From: Reyranella massiliensis 521
GTDB taxonomy: Bacteria > Pseudomonadota > Alphaproteobacteria > Reyranellales > Reyranellaceae
Assembly: GCA_945862125.1 (NCBI GenBank)
Contig: CAMAYC010000021.1
Location: 1 to 53,121, forward strand
Length of the DNA: 53,121 nucleotides
Direction of reading: 5' to 3'
Shown one piece after another: positions 9,968-18,457 of this stretch (position 1 is its first letter; each line of letters starts with the position of its first letter). The position numbers were made by a program, and so were the translations under genes. The notes beneath the pieces are model-generated. The model was not told the origin of the DNA. It did not search any database and saw only the letters and a list, made by a program, of their open reading frames with translations.

Positions 9968-10145
9968 GGCTCCTCCACGACGACAAGATCGCAGGAGGTC
10001 TTGCAACTTCAGCGCCAGAGTCCGGCTTTGACACTGCCCAGCCCGTGCGGCGAAAGTTGGCGTCACGAGGGCCATCGCCCAAGCAACGAAATCCGGCACC
10101 GGCAGACCAGCCTGGTCGAGACATTCTGAAGAGTAGGACAGCCGC

Positions 10146-10712
10146 ATGCTTACTTTCTATTTTTCTCCCGGATCGAGCTCGATGGCGACGCACATCGCCT
10201 TGCACGAAACGGGCGCGCCCTTCGAGGCGCGCCCATTGACGTTGCAGCAAGGCACGCGCACGCCCGACTTCCTCAAGGTCAATCCCAACGGCAAGGTGCC
10301 GACCCTGGTGGTCGACGGCACGACCCTCACCGAGGTGGCGGGTACGCTGTTCTATCTGGCGCGCGCCTTCCCGCAGGCGGGCCTGATGCCCATGAGCCCG
10401 CTCGGCGAGGCCGAGGCCGTGGCGTGGATGTCGTTCGTCGCCTCGACCATCCATACCGCGGTGCCGCAGGGGCCGGAGCGCGTCGCCGAGGTCTGGCGCA
10501 TCGCCGAGCAGAAGCTTCGCGGCCGGGAATATTGCGTCGGCGGCAGGTATTCGATCGCCGATATCCACCTCTTCCGCCTCTATTGGCGCTTCAGAGAGAG
10601 GTTTGGATTGAAGCCCGAGGACCATCCCTCGGTCCACGCCCACTACGACCGCATGATGCAGCGGCCGGCGGTCAAGAAGACCATCGAGGCCGAGGCGAAG
10701 GTTTCGTCCTAG
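10146..10712 (+). CDS. Glutathione S-transferase-like protein
   Basis: 188 residues. The N-terminal thioredoxin-like half contains FYFSPGSSSMATHIALHETG, the bacterial GST 'YYSPGxCS' loop, and NPNGKVPTLV with the cis-Pro; TLTEVAGTLFYLAR matches the glutathione gamma-Glu contact segment ('TESxAIxxYL'). The C-terminal half is the all-helical domain with YSIADIHLFR ('SIADI', N-capping box). In beta-class enzymes the loop has a catalytic Cys; here it is Ser11. AGGA lies seven bases before ATG. It converges with the Mo hydroxylase gene, eight bases apart. Confidence 0.88.
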   Translation: MLTFYFSPGSSSMATHIALHETGAPFEARPLTLQQGTRTPDFLKVNPNGKVPTLVVDGTTLTEVAGTLFYLARAFPQAGLMPMSPLGEAEAVAWMSFVASTIHTAVPQGPERVAEVWRIAEQKLRGREYCVGGRYSIADIHLFRLYWRFRERFGLKPEDHPSVHAHYDRMMQRPAVKKTIEAEAKVSS

Positions 10713-10720
10713 CTGCCGCG

Positions 10721-13060
10721 CTAGCGATTCAAAATCCGCCAGACCTTCTCCGGCGTCACAGGCATGTCGATGTGCGTGACGCCAAGCCCGGACAGCGCAT
10801 CTACGACAGCGTTCATCACCGACGGCAGCGCGCCTGCGCAACCGGCCTCGCCGCAGCCCTTGATACCCAGCCGGTTGGTCTTGCACGGGACAGAGTGGTT
10901 CTGGATCGAGAAATCGGGCGCGTCGGACGCGCGCGGCATGGCGTAGTCCATGTAGGAGCCGGTCAAGGGCTGGCCCTGCTGGTCGTAGACCGTGCGCTCC
11001 ATCAACGCCTGGCCGATGCCCTGGATGACGCCGCCATGTGCCTGGCCCGCGACCAGCATCGGATTGATGACCGTGCCGAAGTCGTTGACCATGAAGTAGC
11101 GCACCACCTCGATCACGCCGGTATCGCGGTCGATCTCCACCTCGGCGACATGGCAGCCATTGGGGAAGGAGAAGGGCGGATTGTCCGAGATGTGACTGAC
11201 GTCGAGCGACTGCGGCACATCGGCCGGCAGCTTCAGGCCGCCGCGCAGCTTGTCGGCAAGCTCCAGGACGCCGATGCCGCGGTCGGTTCCAGCGATCACG
11301 AAACGGCCTTGCGTAAACTCGATGTCCACGGCCGAGGCTTCGAGCACATGCGCCGCGATCTGCTTGCCCTGCGCGATCAATATGTCGCCGGCCTCGAGGA
11401 ACGCCTGGCTGGCGACCAGCGCCGACTTCGAGCCGCCGGTGCCTCCACCCACCTTGAGCTGGTCGCTGTCGCCCTGCAGCAGGCGGAAGCGCTCCAGCGG
11501 GATGCCAAGCTGGCTGCCCAGCACCTGCGCGAAGGGGGTTGCGTGACCCTGCCCATAGTCGAGCGTGCCGCTCAGCATGGTGATCGTGCCATCGTCCTCG
11601 AAGCGGATGCCGCCATATTCCTTGGCGGGCGGCCCCGTGACCTCGAGATAGGAGCCGAGGCCGCGGCCCCGCAGCTTGTTGCGCGCGGCACTTTCCTGCT
11701 TGCGCACTTCAAAGCCCGACCAATCTGCAGCCTTCAACGCCTTGTCGAGCACCGAGGTGAATTCACCCGAGTCGTAGTTCATGCCTGACGGTGCCTTGTA
11801 GGGCATCTGTTGCGGCATGATGTGATTGCGCCGGCGCAGGTCGATGCGATCGATGCCCATCTCGCGGGCCGCGGTGTCGATCAACCGCTCCATGTAATAA
11901 TTGCCCTCGGGGCGGCCGGCGCCGCGATAGGCCGCGACCGGCGTGGTGTTGGTGAACACCACTTTGGAGTTCACCTCCATCGCCGGCGTCTTGTAGACGT
12001 CGATGATGTTCTTAACGGCGTTGGTCGTCGCCGGCATCGGCGGATAGATGTACGCGCCGGCGTTGCCGGTACCGCTCAATCGAACGGCGAGGAAGCTGCC
12101 GTGCTTGTCGAGCGCCAGCTCGGCGATGCGCTGGTGATCTCGACCGGCATGATCGCTCAGGAAACTTTCGGAGCGCTCATCGGTCCACTTCACCGGACGG
12201 CCGAGCAGCTTGCCACCCAGCAGCAGCGGGGCGTACTCCGGATAAACCTGCGACTTCGTACCGAACGAGCCACCGACATTGCCGGTCAGCACGCGCAGCT
12301 TGTTCGGCGGCACATTGAGCACGTCCTTGGCCAGGCCCCCACGCAGCCCCATCACGCCCTGGCAGCCGACATGCAGGGTCCAGCGCTCGGTCTTGGGATC
12401 ATAGGAACCGACCGCCGAGCGCGGCTCCATGGCATTGACCACAATGCGGTTGGAGTCGATTTCGAGCCTGGTGACGTGCGCTGCCTCGGCGAAGGCTTTC
12501 TTCACCGCCTCGGCATCGCCGTAGTGGAAGTCGAGCACCAGATTGCCCGGCGCTTCCTCGTGGATCCGGGGCGCGCCGGGTTTCAGGGCGTCGGCCGGAT
12601 TGGTGACGGCGGGCAGTTCTTCGATATCGAGGTCGACGGCTTCAGCGGCATCCTTGGCCTGCACGGCCGTTTCAGCCACGACGCAGGCCACGGCCTCGCC
12701 TACGAAGCGCACACGTCCTTTGGCGAGCGACGGGCGAGGCGGCGTCTTCATCGGCTTGCCGTCGCGGTCGGGAATGTTGAGGCCGCATCTCATCGGCCCG
12801 AAGCCCGCCGCCTCGAGATCGGCGTTTGTGTAGATGGCAAGCACGCCGGGCATAACCTTCGCGGCCGACACATCGATGCCCTTCAGCACGCCATGCGCGA
12901 TCCTGCTGCGCACCATCACGCCATAGGCTTGGCCCGGAATGTTGATGTCGTCGGTGTAACGGCCCTGGCCGCGCAGCAGCTTGGGATCCTCCGAGCGCGG
13001 CACCGATTGGCCGACACCGAACTTCATCAAAGCCAGACCGGTGTCGTCGAACGAGTCCAT
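10721..13060 (-). CDS. Molybdenum hydroxylase large subunit, form II CoxL-like (xanthine dehydrogenase family)
   Basis: 779 residues, the standard length of the molybdopterin-cytosine-dinucleotide-binding subunit. The start MDSFDDTGLALMKFGVGQSV is preceded by GAGG eight bases upstream; later segments are RGQGRYTDDI, LTGNVGGSFGTKSQVYPEY (Mo-pterin contact) and AYRGAGR near residue 375. AYRGAGR is the form II CoxL signature, as opposed to AYRCSFR of true aerobic CO dehydrogenase. The catalytic Glu is in KGCGEAGCAGALPSV near residue 737. Such subunits normally need FAD and 2Fe-2S partners, which are absent here. It is the last gene of a group with the enolase-superfamily and NIPSNAP genes, suggesting catabolic oxidation of an unknown substrate. 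Confidence 0.92.
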   Translation of the reverse strand: MDSFDDTGLALMKFGVGQSVPRSEDPKLLRGQGRYTDDINIPGQAYGVMVRSRIAHGVLKGIDVSAAKVMPGVLAIYTNADLEAAGFGPMRCGLNIPDRDGKPMKTPPRPSLAKGRVRFVGEAVACVVAETAVQAKDAAEAVDLDIEELPAVTNPADALKPGAPRIHEEAPGNLVLDFHYGDAEAVKKAFAEAAHVTRLEIDSNRIVVNAMEPRSAVGSYDPKTERWTLHVGCQGVMGLRGGLAKDVLNVPPNKLRVLTGNVGGSFGTKSQVYPEYAPLLLGGKLLGRPVKWTDERSESFLSDHAGRDHQRIAELALDKHGSFLAVRLSGTGNAGAYIYPPMPATTNAVKNIIDVYKTPAMEVNSKVVFTNTTPVAAYRGAGRPEGNYYMERLIDTAAREMGIDRIDLRRRNHIMPQQMPYKAPSGMNYDSGEFTSVLDKALKAADWSGFEVRKQESAARNKLRGRGLGSYLEVTGPPAKEYGGIRFEDDGTITMLSGTLDYGQGHATPFAQVLGSQLGIPLERFRLLQGDSDQLKVGGGTGGSKSALVASQAFLEAGDILIAQGKQIAAHVLEASAVDIEFTQGRFVIAGTDRGIGVLELADKLRGGLKLPADVPQSLDVSHISDNPPFSFPNGCHVAEVEIDRDTGVIEVVRYFMVNDFGTVINPMLVAGQAHGGVIQGIGQALMERTVYDQQGQPLTGSYMDYAMPRASDAPDFSIQNHSVPCKTNRLGIKGCGEAGCAGALPSVMNAVVDALSGLGVTHIDMPVTPEKVWRILNR

Positions 13061-13088
13061 ACGCTTATCCTCGAACACAAACAAAAAT

Positions 13089-13132
13089 TCATCCCGAGCT
13101 AGGCGAAGGACCCTTCACCTCGCTCAGGATGA
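13089..13132. repeat. 44-bp imperfect palindrome, REP-like hairpin
   Basis: Left arm TCATCCCGAGCTAGGCGAAG and right arm CTTCACCTCGCTCAGGATGA pair along nearly their whole length (18 of 22 positions). It lies between the stop of the NIPSNAP gene and the start of the Mo hydroxylase gene, which are transcribed in the same direction. The 'TCATCCTGAGCGA...GGATGA' type of sequence looks like the dispersed REP-type palindromes of many proteobacteria. It could stabilise mRNA ends or attenuate transcription within the gene group. No second copy was noticed in this window. Confidence 0.6.
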
Positions 13133-13143
13133 CAGATACGCGC

Positions 13144-13782
13144 CTACTTCAGCGGCGAGTAGTTCGTCGGCAGCAGCAAGGTCGAGTGCATCGCCTGCAG
13201 TTTCGCCGGACCCTTGGCGAGATAGGCCTGCCACGCCGGATCCTTCATCGCCGCACCGCGCGCCTCGAAGCGCTCCTGCAGATTCTTGTAGCGCCAGAGG
13301 TGGATCCACTCGTTGGGTTGCGGAAACTCGCCCGTCCAGGCACCCCAGATCGGCGAGTACTTCTCACGCGCGGCCTGCACTTCCTTGAAGTCTTTGCCGT
13401 ACTGGACAGCGCCACCCATGTTGCAGCGATAGACGCGCAGCTCGTAGATGTTGCCGGTGGTGCCATCGTCCGCGCGGATATCGACCACGGGATTCATGAG
13501 CCGCAGGTCCTGGCGCTCGATCAGAGGGCGGATCACCGGCACATAACCTTCGGTCCATGGCTTGTGCTTGGAAAGTTCGCCGCGCAGCCGCGTGCGCTCT
13601 TCGTAGCTGTCGTACTTCCACAGATGCCAGATCTGGTTCAGCGCGCCGAATTCGGCCGTCCAGTAGCCGTGGTTCACGCCGAAATTCTGGCCGCGGGCCG
13701 GCCGGCCGATCGTCTCGGCAGCCTTGAGGTATTCCGGCATCTTGCCGGGCTTCAACGTGTAGCAGCGAAGTTCGTAGACCAT
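13144..13782 (-). CDS. NIPSNAP family protein
   Basis: 212 residues made of two copies of the ferredoxin-like NIPSNAP domain. The first starts MVYELRCYTLKPGKMPEYLK with YWTAEFGALNQIWHLWKYDS; the second starts NIYELRVYRCNMGG with WTGEFPQPNEWIHLWRYKN. The repeated 'E-LR-Y' opening and 'hxHLWxY' strand are diagnostic. The molecular function is not established for bacterial members; they often sit in catabolic operons. It begins 11 bases after the enolase-superfamily gene and is probably translated from the same mRNA. Confidence 0.9.
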   Translation of the reverse strand: MVYELRCYTLKPGKMPEYLKAAETIGRPARGQNFGVNHGYWTAEFGALNQIWHLWKYDSYEERTRLRGELSKHKPWTEGYVPVIRPLIERQDLRLMNPVVDIRADDGTTGNIYELRVYRCNMGGAVQYGKDFKEVQAAREKYSPIWGAWTGEFPQPNEWIHLWRYKNLQERFEARGAAMKDPAWQAYLAKGPAKLQAMHSTLLLPTNYSPLK

Positions 13783-13793
13783 GCAATTTCCTC

Positions 13794-14978
13794 TCAGGGA
13801 TGGGGATTCTTGGGCGGATGCGCGCGCACCGCTTCCTCGTTGACATCGGCGCCCCAGCCCGGCCGGGTTGGCACGATCAGCTCGCCATTCTGGATGACCG
13901 GGGGATGCGTGACCAGATCGTCCTTCCACGGCACGTCGTCGATATCGATTTCCATGATGCGGAAGTTAGGCATCGCGGCACACAAATGTGCGCTCATCAG
14001 CGTCGACATGTGGCCGTAGAAATTGTGGGGCGCGCAGTTGATCTCATAGGCCTCGGCCATGGCGGCGACCTTGAGCGATTCCATCAGCCCGTTCCACGGC
14101 ACGTCGATGATCGAGACGTCGATGGAACGGTTCTCGAAGAACGGCCGGAACTGACGGCGTCCGAACAGCGACTCGCAGGAAGCGATCGGCATCAACGCCC
14201 GGTCACGGATAAGGCGCAGCCCCTCGGGATCGTAGGAGTCGATCTCCAGCCAGAATAGATTGTAGGGCTCGCAAGTCCGCGCGACCTTGATGTAGCCCTC
14301 GGTCTTGAAGTTGAAATTGGTGTCGAGAAGGATTCCCATGTCGGGGCCGGCGCCCTGGCGGAAAGCCGCAAGCCCGTCGGAGATCGCCGCGAGGATTGCG
14401 CCATCGGCGTTGAGTTCGGGGCCGCCAGGCGTACGGCCAAACCCCGGCTGGTGCATGTTGGGCGGATCGAGGTCGAAGCGGAAGATGTTGGTCTTGAGTG
14501 CCTTGAAGCCACGCTCCTTCACATGCTTGCCGAGCTTCACCACGTCGTCGAACGAGCGTACCGGGTCGACCTTCATGACGTCGGCATTGCGGAAGCGGTA
14601 GGAGCCGCAGTGCGACCAGTAGAGCGGCAGGCGATCGCGCACGGGCCCGCCGAACAGCTCGCAGACGGGAATGCCCAGCGCCTTGGCCTTGACGTCGAGC
14701 AATGCATTCTCGATCGCGGCCATCGCCTGCTGATTCATGCCGCCCGGAGCCTGGCGGGTGATGGCGTAGATGCGGCTCATGATGCGCTCGATGGGCCGCG
14801 GGTCCTGGCCAATCAGGTCCTGGCCCATGCGGCGTATGACGGCAGTAAGGCCGGCGCTGCCATAACCTTCATTATACTCCGACCAGCCGACCAGCCCGTC
14901 GTCGGTGGTGATCTTGAGGAATGAAAAGTCGCGCCAGCCGGCGTCGCAATGCAAATCCTCGATCTTGACGATTTTCAT
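13794..14978 (-). CDS. Mandelate racemase/muconate lactonizing enzyme family protein (enolase superfamily)
   Basis: 394 residues. The capping domain contains TTDDGLVGWSEYNEGYG and AAIENALLDVKAKALGIPVCELFGG, the standard signature. Metal ligands of the barrel are visible as Asp in GILLDTNFNF, Glu in FWLEIDSYDPEGL and Glu in PIASCESLFG. The usual KxK/KxH base position reads KALKTN, so one lysine is kept and the second basic residue is not obvious. A late His in NCAPHNFYGH can serve as the other base. The enzyme probably dehydrates or epimerises an acid sugar or related acid; the substrate is unknown. GAGGAAA precedes the ATG. It is first of the group that ends in the Mo hydroxylase gene. Confidence 0.9.
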   Translation of the reverse strand: MKIVKIEDLHCDAGWRDFSFLKITTDDGLVGWSEYNEGYGSAGLTAVIRRMGQDLIGQDPRPIERIMSRIYAITRQAPGGMNQQAMAAIENALLDVKAKALGIPVCELFGGPVRDRLPLYWSHCGSYRFRNADVMKVDPVRSFDDVVKLGKHVKERGFKALKTNIFRFDLDPPNMHQPGFGRTPGGPELNADGAILAAISDGLAAFRQGAGPDMGILLDTNFNFKTEGYIKVARTCEPYNLFWLEIDSYDPEGLRLIRDRALMPIASCESLFGRRQFRPFFENRSIDVSIIDVPWNGLMESLKVAAMAEAYEINCAPHNFYGHMSTLMSAHLCAAMPNFRIMEIDIDDVPWKDDLVTHPPVIQNGELIVPTRPGWGADVNEEAVRAHPPKNPHP

Positions 14979-15039
14979 GGTGTTTCCTCCCGGGTCCGGC
15001 CCAGCATAGACTAGCAGGCGGCCACTGAGGGATGAATCA

Positions 15040-15717
15040 ATGCCTCTACTCGGCAAGGGAATGCTGGTCGTCTTCACCGAGGTGAAGGCTCGCGACGAAC
15101 GCGATCTCAACGAGTGGTACAATCGCGAGCATATCGACGAGCGGATCAATCTACCGGGGTTCCATCGCGCCCGCCGCTACGTTTCCGTCCGAGGCTCGCC
15201 CAAGTATCTCGCCACCTACGAATGCGACACCGTCGACGATCTCGCGACACCCGGCTATCTGCATCTCCTGGCCAACCAGACTCCCTGGAGCCAGGCGGTG
15301 ATGGCAAAGTTCACCCACTTCCACCGTCTGACGCTCCGCCTCCAGGTCGACCTTACGCACGGTGTCGGCGGTGCCGTCGCCTGCGTGCGGTTCGTGCCCG
15401 ACCCGCGCGAACGCAAGCCGCTGGTTGCCTGGCTGCAGGAAACCGCCCTGCCGACTCTCATCGCCCGGCCCGGCCTGCTGGGTGCGTTCGCAGCCGAAAC
15501 CGATCTTGAGGTCACCAACGCCCCGCTTCAGGAAAAGAGCATGGACCATCCCAAGGCCGACGAGGCCGAATGGGTGGTCATGATCGAGGGGGCCGACGCG
15601 GCCTCCGTAAGCGCTGCCGCACGAACACGTTTCAAGCTTGTCGCCCTGAAGCCGTTCGGCGTTACCGCCGCGCCGACGATCGGCACCTACCGGCTTCTCT
15701 TCGGAAATCAGAGATGA
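15040..15717 (+). CDS. EthD/DUF4286-like dimeric alpha-beta barrel protein
   Basis: 225 residues. The opening GMLVVFTEVKARDERDLNEW and the following NREHIDERINLPGFHRARRY are typical of DUF4286/EthD-type ferredoxin-like domains; the second half appears to be a degenerate copy (VACVRFVPDPRERKPLVAWL). No catalytic motif can be named. It is divergent from the enolase-superfamily gene with only 61 bases between the two starts, so a shared promoter region and related pathway are likely. Such proteins often accompany degradation genes, but the biochemical role is not known. Confidence 0.75.
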   Translation: MPLLGKGMLVVFTEVKARDERDLNEWYNREHIDERINLPGFHRARRYVSVRGSPKYLATYECDTVDDLATPGYLHLLANQTPWSQAVMAKFTHFHRLTLRLQVDLTHGVGGAVACVRFVPDPRERKPLVAWLQETALPTLIARPGLLGAFAAETDLEVTNAPLQEKSMDHPKADEAEWVVMIEGADAASVSAAARTRFKLVALKPFGVTAAPTIGTYRLLFGNQR

Positions 15718-15764
15718 CGGAACTTTGACCTTCCGTTGATCGCGCCTTCGCGTAGGCTGGTCGT

Positions 15765-16616
15765 GTGACTACCCAACAAAAGATCTTCTGGCTGCGGCTC
15801 GTCACGCTGGTCGGCCTCTGCCTGCCGGCGGCGGAGCTCGCCTGGCGATGGTTCCTCGACGAATTAGGGGCCCGTCCCGTCACCGTGGCGACGCACGCGA
15901 CTGGCGATTGGGCCGTCATCTTCCTGCTGATGTCTTTGGCGATGACGCCGCTCCGTGCGACGCTTGACTGGATGCCATTGGTGCATGTCCGCCGTCGCAT
16001 TGGCGTCGCCGCGGCGCTCTATGCGATTGCCCACCTCCTGATCTACGTGCTCGACCAGAAGTGGAACCTGATCGTCGTCGCCACCGAGATCGCCAAGCGC
16101 TTCTACCTCACCATCGGCTTCGTGGCGTTGCTGGCGCTGGTGGCACTCGCCGTCACCTCGACCGATGGCTGGCAAAAGCGGCTCAAGCGCAACTGGAAGC
16201 GCTTGCACTGGCTGATCTATCCAGCGGCCCTGCTGGCGATCGTGCATTTCTTCATCCAGTCCAAGGTCAAGATCGGCGAAGCGGCGTTCGCCGCCGGCCT
16301 GCTCGCGTGGCTTCTGTTGTGGCGCGTGCTGCCGCAGCGGCTGCGCACCAGCTATCCTGGTCTCGTCCTGCTGGCGATCGGCGCCACCCTGGCCACCGTC
16401 GTCTTCGAAGCCGCCTGGTACGGGCTGGTGAACGGTATCGACCCCATGCGCGTACTGGCCGCCAACATCGATCCCGAGCTGATGCCGAGACCGGCGCAGA
16501 AGGTTCTCTTGGCGTCGGTGGCGATCATTGCAATCGTGGCCGCACGCCGCGGCTTTCTCGCCGCGAATAGGCTCTGGACGAAGCGCTATATCCAACGGAC
16601 TATACCGACTTCCTGA
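15765..16616 (+). CDS. msrQ: MsrQ/YedZ-like heme-binding membrane protein (ferric reductase-like domain)
   Basis: 283 residues starting at GTG. The core has the YedZ/MsrQ transmembrane arrangement: ATGDWAVIFLLMSLAMTPLR, RRRIGVAAALYAIAHLLIYV (heme-ligand His candidate) and WKRLHWLIYPAALLAIVHFF (two further His), with about six membrane helices. MsrQ normally passes quinol electrons to MsrP, a periplasmic molybdenum methionine-sulfoxide reductase. No msrP is adjacent, but the molybdate permease gene modB follows 12 bases later. It is longer than enteric MsrQ by about 70 residues at the C-terminus, with two extra hydrophobic stretches. The exact partner is uncertain. Confidence 0.78.
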   Translation: MTTQQKIFWLRLVTLVGLCLPAAELAWRWFLDELGARPVTVATHATGDWAVIFLLMSLAMTPLRATLDWMPLVHVRRRIGVAAALYAIAHLLIYVLDQKWNLIVVATEIAKRFYLTIGFVALLALVALAVTSTDGWQKRLKRNWKRLHWLIYPAALLAIVHFFIQSKVKIGEAAFAAGLLAWLLLWRVLPQRLRTSYPGLVLLAIGATLATVVFEAAWYGLVNGIDPMRVLAANIDPELMPRPAQKVLLASVAIIAIVAARRGFLAANRLWTKRYIQRTIPTS

Positions 16617-16628
16617 CGAAGGGTCGGC

Positions 16629-17315
16629 ATGACCGAAGAAGAATGGACGGCGGTGAAGTTGAGCCTGCTGGTCGCCACAACGGCGACGGCGGCCAGCCTG
16701 CCACTTGGAATCGCCGTTGCCTGGCTGCTGGCCCGCGGCCGATTCTGGGGCAAGAGCCTGGTCGACACGCTGGTCCACCTGCCGCTGATCATGCCGCCGG
16801 TGGTAACGGGCTATCTGCTGCTGCTCACCTTTGGCCGTCGCACGCCGATCGGCGCCTTCCTGGCCGATGAACTTGGCATCATCTTCTCCTTCCGTTGGAC
16901 CGGCGCGGCGCTGGCCTGCGCGGTGATGGGCTTCCCGCTGCTGGTAAGGGCCGTCCGGATCTCGATCGAAGCCGTCGACGCACGGCTGGAATCGGCTGCC
17001 GGAACCCTCGGCGCCAACCCGCTCTGGGTGTTTGCCACCGTCACCCTGCCGCTCAGCCTGCCGGGGGTGATCGCCGGGGCGATCCTGTGCTTCGCCAAGG
17101 CAATGGGCGAATTCGGTGCCACCATCACTTTCGTGTCGAACATCCCGGGCGAGACGCAGACGCTGCCGTCGATGATCTACACGCTGACGCAGATCCCCGG
17201 CGGCGACGCCGGCGCACTGCGCCTCACCCTGATCTCGATCGCCATCTCGATGCTGGCCCTGCTGGGGTCGGAGCTGCTGGCACGCCGCATTGGTGCCCGC
17301 GGGATGACAACGTGA
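16629..17315 (+). CDS. modB: Molybdate ABC transporter permease ModB
   Basis: 228 residues, the normal length. Start MTEEEWTAVKLSLLVATTAT, then PLGIAVAWLLARGRFWGK, HLPLIMPPVVTGYLLLLTFG, and the cytoplasmic EAA-type loop EAAGTLGANPLWVFATVTLP written here as 'ESAAGTLGANPLWVFATVTL', followed by GAILCFAKAMGEFGAT. These are typical ModB features; it forms the membrane channel for molybdate (or tungstate) import. AAGGG precedes the ATG. Its stop overlaps the modC GTG start by four bases. No modA (binding protein) lies beside it. Confidence 0.93.
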   Translation: MTEEEWTAVKLSLLVATTATAASLPLGIAVAWLLARGRFWGKSLVDTLVHLPLIMPPVVTGYLLLLTFGRRTPIGAFLADELGIIFSFRWTGAALACAVMGFPLLVRAVRISIEAVDARLESAAGTLGANPLWVFATVTLPLSLPGVIAGAILCFAKAMGEFGATITFVSNIPGETQTLPSMIYTLTQIPGGDAGALRLTLISIAISMLALLGSELLARRIGARGMTT

Positions 17316-18376
17316 GTCTCGAGGTCGATCTCGATCACGCGCGGGAGCATTTCCGGCTGACGGCGCGCTTTTCATCGGCCCCTGGCCTCACCGCCCTGTT
17401 CGGCCGGTCAGGGTCGGGCAAGTCCACCTTGGTCGACATCATCGGCGGACTCATCAGGCCGACACGAGGCCGGGTCGCGGTCGACGGCCAGGTTCTGGTC
17501 GATACCGACCGCGGCCTGTTCATTCCAAAGCACCGCCGCCGCATCGGCTATGTCTTCCAGGACAGCCGGCTCTTTCCGCATCTCAGTGTTCGCAACAACC
17601 TGCTCTATGGCCGCTGGTTCGCACGGAATGAAGGCGGCGGCTCGAGCGATCTGGCGTCGGTCGTCGAGTTGCTGGGCATCGGCGCTCTGCTCGACCGCCA
17701 ACCCGACTCACTCTCCGGTGGGGAGAAACAGAGGGTTGCCATCGGCCGCGCCTTGCTGGCCCATCCGCGTCTTTTGTTGATGGACGAACCCCTAGCCTCG
17801 CTCGACGAGGCCCGGCGTGCCGAGATCCTGCCCTACATCGAACGACTGCGGGACCAAGCCGGCGTCCCGATCGTCTATGTCAGCCACTCGGTCACTGAAG
17901 TCGCGCGCCTGGCCACCACGGTCGTGATCCTGTCCGAGGGACGCGTCACAGCCGTCGGACCCGTGCTCGATATCCTGCCGCTCGCCGACGCCGGCGACGC
18001 CGGCAGCGTGCTCGATGCCACGGTGGCGCGCCACGACGAGGCTTTCCAGCTGACGGTTCTGGCGTCGGCCGCGGGCGAGTTGCAGGTCCCGCGGCTGGCC
18101 GCCCCGGTCGGCAGCGCGGTGCGGGCCTACATCCGCGCGCGCGACGTGATGATCTCGCTGCGGCCACCCGAGGAGATCAGCGCCCTCAACGTGCTGCCCG
18201 GCCGCATTGCAGCAGTCGCTCCCGATGCCAACGGCGCTCAGGCCGACGTCCGGCTCGACTGCAACGGTGCCGTCCTGTCGGCGCGCCTGACCTCCAAGTC
18301 GGTGCATCGGCTGGCCCTGGCGCCTGGCCGGCCGGTATTTGCGGTCATCAAAAGCGTCTCCTTCGAGCGTAGCTGA
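17312..18376 (+). CDS. modC: Molybdate ABC transporter ATP-binding protein ModC
   Basis: 354 residues from a GTG that overlaps the modB stop (GTGA). Walker A is GRSGSGKS at about residues 31-38, the signature is LSGGEKQRVAIGRALL, Walker B is LLLMDEPLASLD and the switch His is in YVSHSVTEV. The C-terminal 65 residues (NVLPGRIAAVAP through VFAVIKSV) form the TOBE/Mop-like domain that binds oxyanion. ModC powers molybdate uptake, which fits the two Mo hydroxylase subunits encoded elsewhere in the window. The coupling with modB is conserved; modA must be encoded elsewhere. Confidence 0.94.
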   Translation: MSLEVDLDHAREHFRLTARFSSAPGLTALFGRSGSGKSTLVDIIGGLIRPTRGRVAVDGQVLVDTDRGLFIPKHRRRIGYVFQDSRLFPHLSVRNNLLYGRWFARNEGGGSSDLASVVELLGIGALLDRQPDSLSGGEKQRVAIGRALLAHPRLLLMDEPLASLDEARRAEILPYIERLRDQAGVPIVYVSHSVTEVARLATTVVILSEGRVTAVGPVLDILPLADAGDAGSVLDATVARHDEAFQLTVLASAAGELQVPRLAAPVGSAVRAYIRARDVMISLRPPEEISALNVLPGRIAAVAPDANGAQADVRLDCNGAVLSARLTSKSVHRLALAPGRPVFAVIKSVSFERS

Positions 18377-18457
18377 GTGCCGGAACGCCCCCGGCGGGTG
18401 ATTTCCAGATGTCATCAAACAAGGCTAGTAGAGTAGGCCGCCAGCAAAGAGGATCGG

